NCBI GenBank assembly: GCA_963643205.1 | Contig: CAVIJJ010000001.1 | Span: forward strand, 62,001 to 126,000 | Direction of reading: 5' to 3' | Length of the DNA stretch: 64,000 bases | DNA from: Phil1 sp963643205 | GTDB lineage: Bacteria; Bacillota; Clostridia; Christensenellales; CAG-138 | In this document: positions 9,019-17,187 of the stretch, one piece after another | Position numbering within the stretch: position 1 is the first letter of the stretch | Layout: every line of letters begins with the position of its first letter | Program-made: the position numbers and the translations under genes | The notes under the pieces: model-generated | Databases searched by the model: none | The model's input: only the letters and a program-made list of their open reading frames with translations | Told to the model about the DNA's origin: nothing

Positions 9019-9139
9019 GGGCAGAGTAGGCTATCGCGCGTTAATCCTTAAAGGATGCCAGTGCCGACGGAACGGGGAGTTGTCCGCCGGACGAAAAACG
9101 CTAATGCGTTTGCGATGCGTTGGCCGAATCCCGCTGCTG
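9019..9139 (+). promoter_or_regulatory. Tetrahydrofolate (THF) riboswitch aptamer
   Basis: The aptamer shows the conserved blocks of the THF (folT) riboswitch in order: ggcagagtaggct, then cgcgttaa, gtgccg, a central ggacgaaaa segment after an internal hairpin, and the closing gaatcccgctgct. The 5' ggg and 3' ccc-containing blocks can form the outer stem. It sits directly upstream of the folate ECF S component, the usual target. THF binding is expected to lower transporter expression. Confidence 0.92.
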
Positions 9140-9155
9140 CATACCGGAAAATCCT

Positions 9156-9201
9156 GCTTCCTCTATGCGGTAATGTTCGCAAAAAAGAGGAGGCGTTTTT
9201 T
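9156..9201 (+). promoter_or_regulatory. THF riboswitch expression platform: hairpin that sequesters the folT ribosome site
   Basis: gcttcctct (9156-9164) can pair with agaggaggc (9186-9194) over 9 bp with one G-U pair. The 3' arm is itself the folT Shine-Dalgarno sequence. A T run follows at once (9196-9201) and leads into the ATG, so the same hairpin could also end transcription. A competing stem, taccg (9142-9146) with cggta (9168-9172), overlaps it topologically and may be the alternative state. Confidence 0.7.
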
Positions 9202-9753
9202 ATGCAGGCAAATAAACTTACCGCTCATCAGAAAGTCGTGCGCTTGGTGGTTTGCGCAATGCTTACGGCGCTCGGAGTAGTTCTGGGCGGAATGCTCAGC
9301 ATACCGGCCATGCCGTTTGGGTCTTATACGCTTAAGATAGGCTTTGGCGTTCTGCCGGTAATAATAGCCGGTGTGCTTTACGGCCCGGGCTATGGCGCGA
9401 TTGTGGGCGCGCTTTGTGATCTTCTGCAGGCGCTTATTTTCCCTAAAGGCGCCTATATGCCATGGTTCACAATCGTAGGCATGCTTTTTGGGCTTATACC
9501 CGGCTTATTCTTTATGAAAAATCATAAACCACGTTTCCTGCGCATATTGCTTGCCGTTGCCGTAGGGCAAATTACAGGCAGCGTTATATGCAATACTCTG
9601 CTCATGGTTTGGCTTTACGGCTCGCCGTGGCAGATTGTTTTCGCAAGAATGATTAATCAGGCCGTGATGATACCGCTGTATTCTGTGTTGGTGTATCTTT
9701 GCGTAAAGGTAATTGCAAAAACAAAGGTTGGGAAATCAATTTTAATTGAGTAG
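9202..9753 (+). CDS. folT: Folate ECF transporter S component FolT
   Basis: A 183-residue membrane protein with about six hydrophobic segments. It binds folate and docks on the shared EcfAA'T energy-coupling module, which is not encoded in this window. The first helix reads RLVVCAMLTALGVVLGG, a family-like opening, and GPGYGAIVGALCDLLQALIFP is the typical S-component loop. The ATG at 9202 is chosen because it follows AGAGGAGG and the THF riboswitch; the frame is open back to 9055, but that stretch is the aptamer. Riboswitch context is the main reason for calling folate rather than another vitamin. Confidence 0.9.
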   Translation: MQANKLTAHQKVVRLVVCAMLTALGVVLGGMLSIPAMPFGSYTLKIGFGVLPVIIAGVLYGPGYGAIVGALCDLLQALIFPKGAYMPWFTIVGMLFGLIPGLFFMKNHKPRFLRILLAVAVGQITGSVICNTLLMVWLYGSPWQIVFARMINQAVMIPLYSVLVYLCVKVIAKTKVGKSILIE

Positions 9754-9855
9754 TGTACAAAACGCGCCGCAATATGTTATGCTTAATCGGAAGTGAAAGA
9801 GACATGGCATAACAAACACTGTTTAACCGGATTATTTCCGGAGAAGGGAGACAAA

Positions 9856-10110
9856 ATGGATACAATATTTGCTTTGCTGTTAGGCTTTGGAATACTTTGG
9901 CTGGCTTGCAAAATATTTAAGATTTCGCTGAAGGTATTCTGGAAGCTTTTTGTGAATGCGATTATAGGCGCGCTGATATTGCTTGTAATCAATTTCTTTG
10001 GTTCTATTGTGGGAATAAGCATCACCGTAACATTCCTGTCAGCGCTTATAGTGGGCGTGCTGGGCGTGCCGGGCGTTGTTATACTGCTGCTGATTCAACT
10101 ACTGCTGTAA
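9856..10110 (+). CDS. bofA: BofA family protein (pro-sigma-K processing inhibitor family)
   Basis: An 84-residue, almost wholly hydrophobic protein with two to three membrane spans. The conserved end reads NFFGSIVGISITVTFLSALIVGVLGVPGV, matching the BofA C-terminal signature (N, GI-I, N/T, GxxGxPG). In Bacillus, BofA holds the SpoIVFB protease inactive until the mother cell is ready to process sigma-K. Many Clostridia carry a BofA homologue near recR; here it stands alone between folT and a convergent pair. The ATG at 9856 follows GAGAAGGGAG; the upstream ATG at 9793 lacks a ribosome site. It suggests a spore-forming lineage, though no other sporulation gene is in the window. Confidence 0.82.
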   Translation: MDTIFALLLGFGILWLACKIFKISLKVFWKLFVNAIIGALILLVINFFGSIVGISITVTFLSALIVGVLGVPGVVILLLIQLLL

Positions 10111-10114
10111 AATC

Positions 10115-10148
10115 AAAAGAGAGATCGGTTCATCGCCGATCTCTTTTA
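10115..10148. terminator. Bidirectional terminator between bofA and the minus-strand lipoprotein
   Basis: A 9-bp stem, agagatcgg (10120-10128) and ccgatctct (10136-10144), is flanked by AAAA and TTTT. Confidence 0.85.
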
Positions 10149-10150
10149 TA

Positions 10151-10978
10151 TTATGATGTTGCCGAGGAAACTGGGGCAGAAGATGGCATTGCCGTTGCGT
10201 TGGGAACGGGAGAATAATCCGCTATGATGATATTGTCGTCGCTTAATACAGCCTGAACATCATCCGCGGCAAAATAGCTTTCTTCGCCGTTGCCCACATG
10301 GAGCACCGTATCCGATAAATACTCGCTTGCGTACGATGTCCAACCTGTTTCATCATGCGTGATGCATCCGGTCAGCTGATCGGTACCGGAATCAGCGGAA
10401 GACTTTGAAAACCAAACATATTCAGCATCTTTACTGAAATATCCGCTGAGCACATCGCCGTTATCATAATCAAACTCAAAAATATACCCGCTTTCGGTTG
10501 CGCTCATTGTGCCGCTTCCGGCTTCAGAACCGTTCAGCGTTGATGAGTAAACTCCGCTTTCGGAGTATGTCAACCGTCCTATACTTTGCATCAGCACGGA
10601 TATCGCGCGGCTGTGCGACGAGCTTAAAAGAGTCAGCTCAAGCGCTTTGCTGTTATCGATTGCGGATAATTGATCCGATATGGTGGAAAGTACGGAATCC
10701 GCGGCAGCAGAATATTCATTGCAGAAGGTCCATAAAGGGTTCAACTCATACGGGGTAGGCGATGCCGTATCATCGGCAGCTGAGGACGGACTTGCGGAAG
10801 CGGAAGGGGAAACGGACGGTGACGCTGAAACAGCGGGGGATGAGGTCGGCTCAGCCGAGGCTGATGAAGATGGAGATGATACTGTATTCGTTTGAGCCGC
10901 GCAGGCGCAAAAAACAGCCGCAATAACAAGTGCGGCCACAACAATACAGCATGCTTTAACATTGCCTTTTAATCGCAT
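10151..10978 (-). CDS. Putative lipoprotein of unknown function
   Basis: 275 residues. The N-terminus has a basic patch and hydrophobic core ending FCAC, a weak lipobox with Cys26 as the likely lipidated residue. A Ser/Pro/Ala-rich linker of about 50 residues follows, typical of a surface tether. The rest is a soluble domain of ~190 residues that starts with a helical stretch (LSTISDQLSAIDNSKALELTLL) and continues as likely beta structure. I do not recognise the domain. Its ATG overlaps the stop of the upstream amidase by one base (TAATG) with an aaggag site, so translation is probably coupled to that gene and a joint role at the cell envelope is likely. Confidence 0.75.
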   Translation of the reverse strand: MRLKGNVKACCIVVAALVIAAVFCACAAQTNTVSSPSSSASAEPTSSPAVSASPSVSPSASASPSSAADDTASPTPYELNPLWTFCNEYSAAADSVLSTISDQLSAIDNSKALELTLLSSSHSRAISVLMQSIGRLTYSESGVYSSTLNGSEAGSGTMSATESGYIFEFDYDNGDVLSGYFSKDAEYVWFSKSSADSGTDQLTGCITHDETGWTSYASEYLSDTVLHVGNGEESYFAADDVQAVLSDDNIIIADYSPVPNATAMPSSAPVSSATS

Positions 10979-12114
10979 TATTTCTCCTTATTACTGTCCA
11001 AATAATCGGCTAAAGTATCAATATTGAAATCCTTATCGTTAACTATGCTTATATATTGGCTTATGCCGCGGTATATACCAAAGGCACAAGCGTTCTGATA
11101 CGCCGAGCGATTCAGACGAATATCATCAGATACATTTGAAAGGCAACCCATCTCTATGGCTATAACGGGAGAATCGGAATAGTTAAATCCCGTTTGATCA
11201 TTAAGACTTACTATCCCAAGCGATGTGGCACCCGTTGCTGAGCAGAATTCGTTCATCACAGCGGTGGCAAGAGCCAGGCTTTTTATATAGATTTCATTCT
11301 TAAATGAGCCATCGTCATTTTCATGCTTTGCAACATCACTCTTAAGATTCCTTTGCCTTACGGATGAAACAGAGGCATTGATTGATGTATCGTCGGACGG
11401 AATCAATATTGTACAGCCGGATGTTTCTTTATCCGCGGCGCTTTCGCAATGCAGCCTTATCCAAAAGTCAACATGAGCATCGTTCATAATCTCGGCGCGC
11501 TCGCTGTTGCTTATGTCTACATTGACCTCGGTATGAGTCATTACAACGGTAGCTCCCGCAAGGCCCAATATATCCGCTAACTTATTCGCTACCGCAAGAT
11601 TGATTTTATATTCCGGGGTTCCGCTTTTCACGCCTACGGATCCTGAAGACTGCCTAACTTTTGAAAGATTAGAATCGGGAGCGATGGATTCCAAATCGTT
11701 ATCGGCGTTCTGTTGATGCCCGGGATCTATGCCTATAACCGCGCCTTTGAGCGCGTTAGCGGAGAAATCGGCGGATTCCATCGCGGCGTTAATGTCAAAA
11801 CGCAAGCCGGTGCCGTAAGAGGTATCTTCAGCAGCGAGAGTATCTCTAAACTTTGATGAAATTTCAACCCCCTTGCCGGATATGTAAGCGCCGTTTACAC
11901 GAACGCTTGAACCGGATGATGTACCGGATGCCTGCTCATTGCCGCTTTCGGCATCCGGAACGGAGGCGGAAGGAGAGGGAGAGGGGGACACATCGCTGTT
12001 TTTAGGCGCGGCAAGGCAAAAAGAACCCGTAAGCATAAGTGCGCAAACGAGTACTATCGCAACCGCGTGCATAACAACGCGCCTAAGCATAAGCAACGAA
12101 CGCTCTCCTTTCAT
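10978..12114 (-). CDS. N-acetylmuramoyl-L-alanine amidase (Amidase_3 family)
   Basis: 378 residues: a signal peptide (RRVVMHAVAIVLVCALMLTGSFCLA), a Ser/Pro-rich linker, then a zinc amidase domain. The domain starts VIGIDPGHQ (zinc His), continues with an EYKINLAVANKLADIL helix (likely zinc Glu), then FWIRLHCES (second zinc His) and the late catalytic glutamate in IAIEMGCLSN. It cuts the bond between MurNAc and the stem peptide in peptidoglycan. CwlD and LytC-type enzymes share this fold; the presence of a linker but no recognisable wall-binding repeat leaves the exact class open. It is the first gene of a two-gene unit with the lipoprotein. Confidence 0.9.
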   Translation of the reverse strand: MKGERSLLMLRRVVMHAVAIVLVCALMLTGSFCLAAPKNSDVSPSPSPSASVPDAESGNEQASGTSSGSSVRVNGAYISGKGVEISSKFRDTLAAEDTSYGTGLRFDINAAMESADFSANALKGAVIGIDPGHQQNADNDLESIAPDSNLSKVRQSSGSVGVKSGTPEYKINLAVANKLADILGLAGATVVMTHTEVNVDISNSERAEIMNDAHVDFWIRLHCESAADKETSGCTILIPSDDTSINASVSSVRQRNLKSDVAKHENDDGSFKNEIYIKSLALATAVMNEFCSATGATSLGIVSLNDQTGFNYSDSPVIAIEMGCLSNVSDDIRLNRSAYQNACAFGIYRGISQYISIVNDKDFNIDTLADYLDSNKEK

Positions 12115-12123
12115 ACAACATCA

Positions 12124-12150
12124 ATATGGGCAGTGCGTAACTGCCCATAT
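12124..12150 (-). promoter_or_regulatory. Hairpin at the 5' end of the amidase transcript
   Basis: A perfect 10-bp inverted repeat, atatgggcag (12124-12133) and ctgcccatat (12141-12150), lies between the predicted start of transcription (about 12148) and the ribosome site. No T tract follows on the minus strand, so a 5' stabilising or regulatory structure is more likely than a terminator. Confidence 0.6.
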
Positions 12151-12154
12151 AAGG

Positions 12155-12182
12155 ATTTTACCATTTCATAGGTATTTTGCAA
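12155..12182 (-). promoter_or_regulatory. Promoter of the amidase operon (extended -10)
   Basis: Minus strand: TTGCAA (12177-12182), a 16-base spacer, then TGG-TAAAAT with the hexamer at 12155-12160. Confidence 0.65.
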
Positions 12183-12204
12183 TAATTTTGTAATGCTTAA
12201 AATG

Positions 12205-14634
12205 TTAATTTTGTATGTCCATGCGCTTGAATACAAGCTTGCCGTTATCAACATCCATCTTTACGGAATCACCTATGGTTATTTTGCCGGAAAGAATTTC
12301 TTCACTAAGCGCGTCTTCAACCCGCTGCTGTATCGCTCTGCGAAGAGGACGGGCACCGTATTCGGGATCGAATCCTTCGTTGCTTATTAGCTGAGCCGCC
12401 TCGTCGGAAACGGTTAAATCTATGTTGCGCTCCTTCAGCCGCTTTGATACGCTCTTAAGCATCAGCTTAGCTATCGCGAGCGTTTGCTCCTGCTCAAGCG
12501 GATTGAACAGAACTATTTCATCAACCCTGTTGAGAAATTCCGGTTTAAATGTACGCTTAAGCTCATTGGTCATGGCTTCACGCGCGCGCTCGTTTTGCAT
12601 GGCCTTTCTGTCTGTGCCGAAACCGAGCACGCTCTGCTTCGCGGCGCTTTGCGCGCCGGCGTTGCTTGTCATAATGATAATCGTGTTTCTGAAGTCAACG
12701 CTTCTGCCGCCGGAATCCGTAAGCCTGCCGTCTTCAAGCACCTGCAGTAATATGTTGAACACATCCGCGTGAGCCTTTTCAAGCTCGTCGAAAAGTATTA
12801 CGCAGTACGGCTTACGCCTTACGCGTTCCGTAAGCTGACCGCCCTCCTCGTAGCCTACATAGCCCGGAGGTGAACCGATAAGCTTGCTTACGCTGTGCGG
12901 TTCCATGTATTCGCTCATGTCAAGCCGTATCATAGCCGATTCATCGCTGAACAGCGCGGATGAAAGTGCCCTCGCAAGCTCCGTTTTGCCAACACCGGTC
13001 GGGCCTAAAAAGATAAAGGAGCCAATGGGACGTGAAGGATCCTTAAGCCCGGCCCTTGCGCGGCGAATAGCGCGGGATACGGCGCTTACGGCTTCATCCT
13101 GGCCGATTATTCGCTCGTGCAGGCGCTCTTCAAGGCGCAGCAGTTTTTCGGATTCGCTTTGGCTAAGCTCACTTACCGGTATGCCCGTCCACGCGTTTAC
13201 AACTTCCGCAATATCTTCTGCCATAACCGTACAGCGGTTGCCCTCACGCTCCTTTTCCCAGTCCGCCTTTATGGAATCCATGTTTGTGCGAATGTCCATT
13301 TCCTCGTCGCGTATGGCGGCGGCGGTTTCGTAATCCTGCCTGCTGACGGCATCCTCTTTTTGTTTCAAAAGGGCTTCAAGCTTAGCTCTCAGGTCTTTCA
13401 TGTCGGGCGGAGCGTTGTATACCTTCAGCCTTACCCGGCTTGCGGCCTCATCCATGAGGTCTATTGCCTTGTCCGGAAGAAATCTGTCGGATATATAGCG
13501 CCAGCTCAGCTCAACCGCGGCATGAACGGCCTCGTCGGTAATGCGTGCTTTGTGGTGCGCTTCATAGCGCTCCCTAAGACCAAGCAGTATTTCTTCCGCT
13601 TCTTCCTTCGAAGGCTCGCCTACGGTAACGGGCTGAAAACGGCGTGCTAACGCGGCATCCTTCTCAATGTGTTTTCTGTATTCATCCAGACTTGTCGCGC
13701 CTATTATTTGAATTTCGCCTCTGGCGAGAGCGGGCTTCAGTATATTCGCGGCATCAACGCTGCCTTCGCTTGCGCCTGCGCCAACTATGGTGTGCAGCTC
13801 GTCTATAAACAGAATCGTGTGCGCGTCCGCCCTAAGCTCCGCTATTGCGTTGTTCAATCGCTCCTCGAACTCGCCGCGGTATTTTGTGCCGGCTATCATG
13901 CTCGCAAGGTCAAGCGTAACAATGCGTTTGTCGCGTAAAAGCTCGGGAATTTTGCCGGTCACGATTTTTTGGGCAAGCCCTTCGATTATCGCGCTTTTGC
14001 CAACGCCCGGATCACCTATCAGCACGGGGTTATTCTTGGTGCGCCTGGAAAGTATCTGAATAACTCTCTCTATTTCCTTATCGCGCCCTATAAGCGGATC
14101 AAGCTCGCCGTCTCTGGCCAGCCCGGTTAGGTCACGGCCGTATTGGTCAAGCACGGGAGTGCCGCTGCTTTCGCTGGTAACGCCGCTTTGCGAGCTCTGC
14201 TCATTTTGGCCGGAAAGAAATGCCCTAAGTGTGGCTACGTCCGCGCCCAGGTCTTCTATTATCCTTACCGCAACGGAATCACGCTCTCGAAGTATCGCAA
14301 GCAGTATATGCTCCGTTGAAATATAGCTTGATTTCATTGCTTTAGCCTCATATAGGCTAAGTTCCAATATTTTCTTGGTGCGCGGGGTATAGCCGAAGCT
14401 ATCGGTAAAGTGATAATCACCCGGGCCAACAAGCTGTTCGCTGCGCTCAAGTACTCCCTGAGACGAAATGTTGAATGCCGCCAGCGCGCGAGCCGCGGCG
14501 CCTTCACCTTCGTTTATCAGGCCAAGCAAAAGGTGCTCACTGCCAACGTAATTATGCCCCATGCTGCGCGCGGCATCCTGCGCGAGCGCCAGCGCCTTTT
14601 TCGCGCCTTCGCTGCATCTATCCGAAAAAGCCAT
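12205..14634 (-). CDS. clpC: ATP-dependent Clp protease ATP-binding subunit ClpC
   Basis: 809 residues, a class I Clp/Hsp100 unfoldase that feeds ClpP. In order: two N-terminal Clp repeats (MGHNYVGSEHLLLGLI, then YISTEHILLAIL); AAA module 1 with Walker A GDPGVGKS near residue 205 and Walker B ILFIDELH; a middle domain with a UVR-type motif (QDYETAAAIRDEEM) that marks ClpC; AAA module 2 with GPTGVGKT near 545 and VILFDELEKAH; and the D2 small domain ending EYGARPLRRAI. In Bacillus clpC lies behind ctsR-mcsA-mcsB; here it is a single gene with no such partners and no visible CtsR box, so regulation may differ. ClpP is not in the window. Confidence 0.96.
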   Translation of the reverse strand: MAFSDRCSEGAKKALALAQDAARSMGHNYVGSEHLLLGLINEGEGAAARALAAFNISSQGVLERSEQLVGPGDYHFTDSFGYTPRTKKILELSLYEAKAMKSSYISTEHILLAILRERDSVAVRIIEDLGADVATLRAFLSGQNEQSSQSGVTSESSGTPVLDQYGRDLTGLARDGELDPLIGRDKEIERVIQILSRRTKNNPVLIGDPGVGKSAIIEGLAQKIVTGKIPELLRDKRIVTLDLASMIAGTKYRGEFEERLNNAIAELRADAHTILFIDELHTIVGAGASEGSVDAANILKPALARGEIQIIGATSLDEYRKHIEKDAALARRFQPVTVGEPSKEEAEEILLGLRERYEAHHKARITDEAVHAAVELSWRYISDRFLPDKAIDLMDEAASRVRLKVYNAPPDMKDLRAKLEALLKQKEDAVSRQDYETAAAIRDEEMDIRTNMDSIKADWEKEREGNRCTVMAEDIAEVVNAWTGIPVSELSQSESEKLLRLEERLHERIIGQDEAVSAVSRAIRRARAGLKDPSRPIGSFIFLGPTGVGKTELARALSSALFSDESAMIRLDMSEYMEPHSVSKLIGSPPGYVGYEEGGQLTERVRRKPYCVILFDELEKAHADVFNILLQVLEDGRLTDSGGRSVDFRNTIIIMTSNAGAQSAAKQSVLGFGTDRKAMQNERAREAMTNELKRTFKPEFLNRVDEIVLFNPLEQEQTLAIAKLMLKSVSKRLKERNIDLTVSDEAAQLISNEGFDPEYGARPLRRAIQQRVEDALSEEILSGKITIGDSVKMDVDNGKLVFKRMDIQN

Positions 14635-14687
14635 AATATCGCTTCCTTTGCATTATAAATGTCGGCTGTTTACTCCAACTCGGTTTT

Positions 14688-14716
14688 ATTTTAGACTAAA
14701 AAAGAATCTCTATCAA
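14688..14716 (-). promoter_or_regulatory. Promoter of clpC
   Basis: Minus strand: TTGATA (14711-14716), 17-base spacer, TAAAAT (14688-14693). This is a near-consensus housekeeping promoter. No GGTCAAA-type CtsR or CIRCE-type HrcA operator is seen next to it. Confidence 0.7.
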
Positions 14717-14734
14717 TCATATAATATTAAAATA

Positions 14735-14763
14735 TGGTGAAAGTTGTGTGTATGTGGTATTAT
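14735..14763 (+). promoter_or_regulatory. Possible promoter of nifS-thiI
   Basis: TGG-TATTAT (-10 hexamer 14758-14763) with a poor -35 (TGGTGA, 14735-14740) at 17 bases. It leaves an untranslated leader of about 80 bases in which I see no known riboswitch. Confidence 0.4.
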
Positions 14764-14851
14764 TAGTAGGTATGTATATGAGCTTGGCTTGTATATGTTT
14801 ATCTGGCGCCTTGCATGGCAAAGCCGGCGGCGCGAAACGGAAGTGAAAAAC

Positions 14852-15991
14852 ATGATTTATTTGGACAACAGCGCAACCACGCGCACCTTGGATATTGCCG
14901 CAGATACCGCGGCCAAATACATGAAGGAGGATTTCTTTAATCCTTCCGCCGCTTATTCAACGGCAGTAAGTGTTGAAAGAAATGTTAACGCGGCAAGAGA
15001 CAGGCTTGCTTCGGTTATACATGCCCACAGCAACGAGATTATATTTACCTCCGGCGGAACCGAAAGCAACAACGCCGCCATATTCGGAACCTTGCGAGCC
15101 CGTCGCGGTGGAGGCAGAATAATAGTGGGCGCAACCGAGCATCCATCGGTTTACGAAACCGCGATGAGCATGAATGGCCAATACTCCGTATCCGAGGCGG
15201 ACGTAGATAAGACGGGCGCCTATGATGTAAACGCGCTTGAGGAAAAACTTACGGATGACGTAGCGTTTGTGTCAGTAATGCAGGTGAATAATGAAACCGG
15301 GGCCATAAACGATATACCTGCCATATATAAGGCGGTAAAGCAGCACGCGCCCAATGCTGTTATGCATGTGGACGGCGTTCAGGGCTTTCTTAAGGTTCCT
15401 TTTGATGCGCGATATTGCGACATGTACTCAATAAGCGGCCATAAGTTCCATGCACCCAAAGGTGTCGGCGCTTTGTATGTAAAGCAGGGCACACGCTTCA
15501 GCGGAGGTCAGATTGGCGGCGGTCAGGAAAGGGGTCTGCGCTCCGGAACCACAAATGTTCCCGGAATAATGGGAATGGATGCCGCGATAAAGTATTACGC
15601 CGAAAACATAGACGAAATCCGCAAGAAATTGATGGACATGAAGCTTAAACTTGCCGGCAATCTTATGAGCATAGAAGATGCGCATATAAACGGACCGGTA
15701 CCGGAGAACGGAGCGCCGCATATATTAAATGTGTCATTTATGGGAGTAAGGGGAGAGGTACTGCTCCATGCGCTTGAAGGCAAGGGAATTTATGTTTCAA
15801 CCGGCTCGGCGTGCTCTTCACATAAAAAGGGCAAGAATCGTATTCTGAACGCGATGGGAGTGATAGGTGAACGGCAGGAAGGAGCCATACGCTTCAGCCT
15901 CAGCATGTTCAATACGCCGGAGGAAATGGACATAGCGGCGGAAGAAATCGCGGCGCAGGTAGCCTTTTTAAGAAGATTTAAAAGAAGATAA
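14852..15991 (+). CDS. Cysteine desulfurase (NifS/IscS family)
   Basis: 379 residues, a class V PLP aminotransferase fold that takes sulfur from cysteine. The start MIYLDNSATTR is the classic NifS opening. The PLP lysine is Lys198 in SISGHKFHAPKG, and the sulfur-carrying cysteine is Cys321 in TGSACSSHKKG. The ATG at 14852 follows acggaag; longer in-frame starts exist upstream but would add a non-homologous extension. It is directly followed by thiI, so it most likely supplies persulfide for 4-thiouridine in tRNA and thiamine thiazole, a common NifS-ThiI pair in Firmicutes, rather than general Fe-S assembly. Confidence 0.94.
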   Translation: MIYLDNSATTRTLDIAADTAAKYMKEDFFNPSAAYSTAVSVERNVNAARDRLASVIHAHSNEIIFTSGGTESNNAAIFGTLRARRGGGRIIVGATEHPSVYETAMSMNGQYSVSEADVDKTGAYDVNALEEKLTDDVAFVSVMQVNNETGAINDIPAIYKAVKQHAPNAVMHVDGVQGFLKVPFDARYCDMYSISGHKFHAPKGVGALYVKQGTRFSGGQIGGGQERGLRSGTTNVPGIMGMDAAIKYYAENIDEIRKKLMDMKLKLAGNLMSIEDAHINGPVPENGAPHILNVSFMGVRGEVLLHALEGKGIYVSTGSACSSHKKGKNRILNAMGVIGERQEGAIRFSLSMFNTPEEMDIAAEEIAAQVAFLRRFKRR

Positions 15992-16020
15992 ACTTTAGAA
16001 ATATAAGCGGAGGAATGAAA

Positions 16021-17187
16021 TTGGAACAGGTATTGCTCGTAAGATACGATGAAATACATCTTAAGGGACTGAACAGACCGTACTTTGAGCGTAAGCTCAT
16101 AGAAGGCATAAAGCACTCGTTGAATGGTCTCAACGCAACCGTGCATAGGGAGCAGGGCAGAATATTTGTTTATGGCATAACGGCCGAGGATAGGGACGAG
16201 GCTATAGACAGGCTTACCAGAGTATTCGGTGTGCATTCGATAAGCCCGGCGGTAGGCGTTGAAAAAGAATGGAACACAATAGTTGAAGCGGCGCGCGAAA
16301 TAACCGAAAAAGCCATAGCCGGCAAAGAAAAGGCCACGTTTAAGTGCTTTTGTCGCAGATCTGACAAGGGCTTTTTCATGAACTCGGATGAGATAAACCG
16401 CGAACTCGGTCATGAAATGCTGCAGGCGTTTCCTAACCTAAGCGTGGATATAAGAGAACCCGAGATTAAGCTTTGCGTGGAAATAAGGGAGATGGCGTTT
16501 GTATACGCTCAGGAAATAATGGGCGCCGGCGGAATGCCGACCGGTACTGCCGGCCTTGCCACGCTGCTTATCTCCGGCGGAATAGACAGCCCTGTCGCGG
16601 GATACATGATGGCAAGACGAGGCCTTGAACTTACAGCCGTGCATTTTTACAGCTATCCGTACACCAGCGAACGCGCGAGGGATAAGGTTGTGGACCTGGC
16701 AAAGATTGTCGCTCGTTACAGCGGACCGATAAAGCTGCACCTTGTGCCGTTTACGGAAATACAGCTTGCTATATATGAAAAATGTCCGCCTAAGGAAACA
16801 ACGGTTCTTATGCGCAGGCTTATGATGAAAATAGCGCAGCTTTGGGCTGAAAAGGACGGCGCGCGTGCCCTGATTACCGGTGAGGCATTGGGACAGGTTG
16901 CAAGCCAGACTCTTGAAAGCCTTTGCGTAACGAATGATGCCGTTACCATGCCCGTGTTCAGGCCCTTGATAGGCTTTGATAAAAACGATATAGTGGCTAT
17001 TGCAAAGAAGATAGATACGTTTAATACGTCTATACTTCCTTACGAGGATTGCTGTACGGTATTTGTACCTCAGCATCCCGTTACAAAGCCGGATGTCCAA
17101 AAGATGCGCGAGAGCGAAGCACTGGTTGATTTCAGCGAAATGATACAGCGCGCTATGGAAGACACGGAAACCGTTACGGCAATATAA
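16021..17187 (+). CDS. thiI: tRNA 4-thiouridine synthetase ThiI
   Basis: About 388 residues. An N-terminal ferredoxin-like plus THUMP region leads into the PP-loop ATP pyrophosphatase domain with SGGIDSP near residue 184. It activates uridine 8 of tRNA and accepts sulfur from the upstream desulfurase. There is no C-terminal rhodanese domain, as usual in Gram-positives. The start is a choice: ATG at 16015 is only one base from the GGAGGA site, whereas TTG at 16021 has a normal gap and gives the family-like beginning MEQVLLVRYDEIHLKGLNR. I prefer the TTG. The stop overlaps the next ATG (TAATG). Confidence 0.94.
   Translation: MEQVLLVRYDEIHLKGLNRPYFERKLIEGIKHSLNGLNATVHREQGRIFVYGITAEDRDEAIDRLTRVFGVHSISPAVGVEKEWNTIVEAAREITEKAIAGKEKATFKCFCRRSDKGFFMNSDEINRELGHEMLQAFPNLSVDIREPEIKLCVEIREMAFVYAQEIMGAGGMPTGTAGLATLLISGGIDSPVAGYMMARRGLELTAVHFYSYPYTSERARDKVVDLAKIVARYSGPIKLHLVPFTEIQLAIYEKCPPKETTVLMRRLMMKIAQLWAEKDGARALITGEALGQVASQTLESLCVTNDAVTMPVFRPLIGFDKNDIVAIAKKIDTFNTSILPYEDCCTVFVPQHPVTKPDVQKMRESEALVDFSEMIQRAMEDTETVTAI

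Noticed and set aside
9055..9201. Longer FolT with an N-terminal extension
   Set aside because: The extension is the riboswitch RNA; the ribosome site and family alignment place the start at 9202.
14640..14760. CtsR or CIRCE operator before clpC
   Set aside because: No GGTCAAA repeats or TTAGCACTC/GAGTGCTAA pair found.
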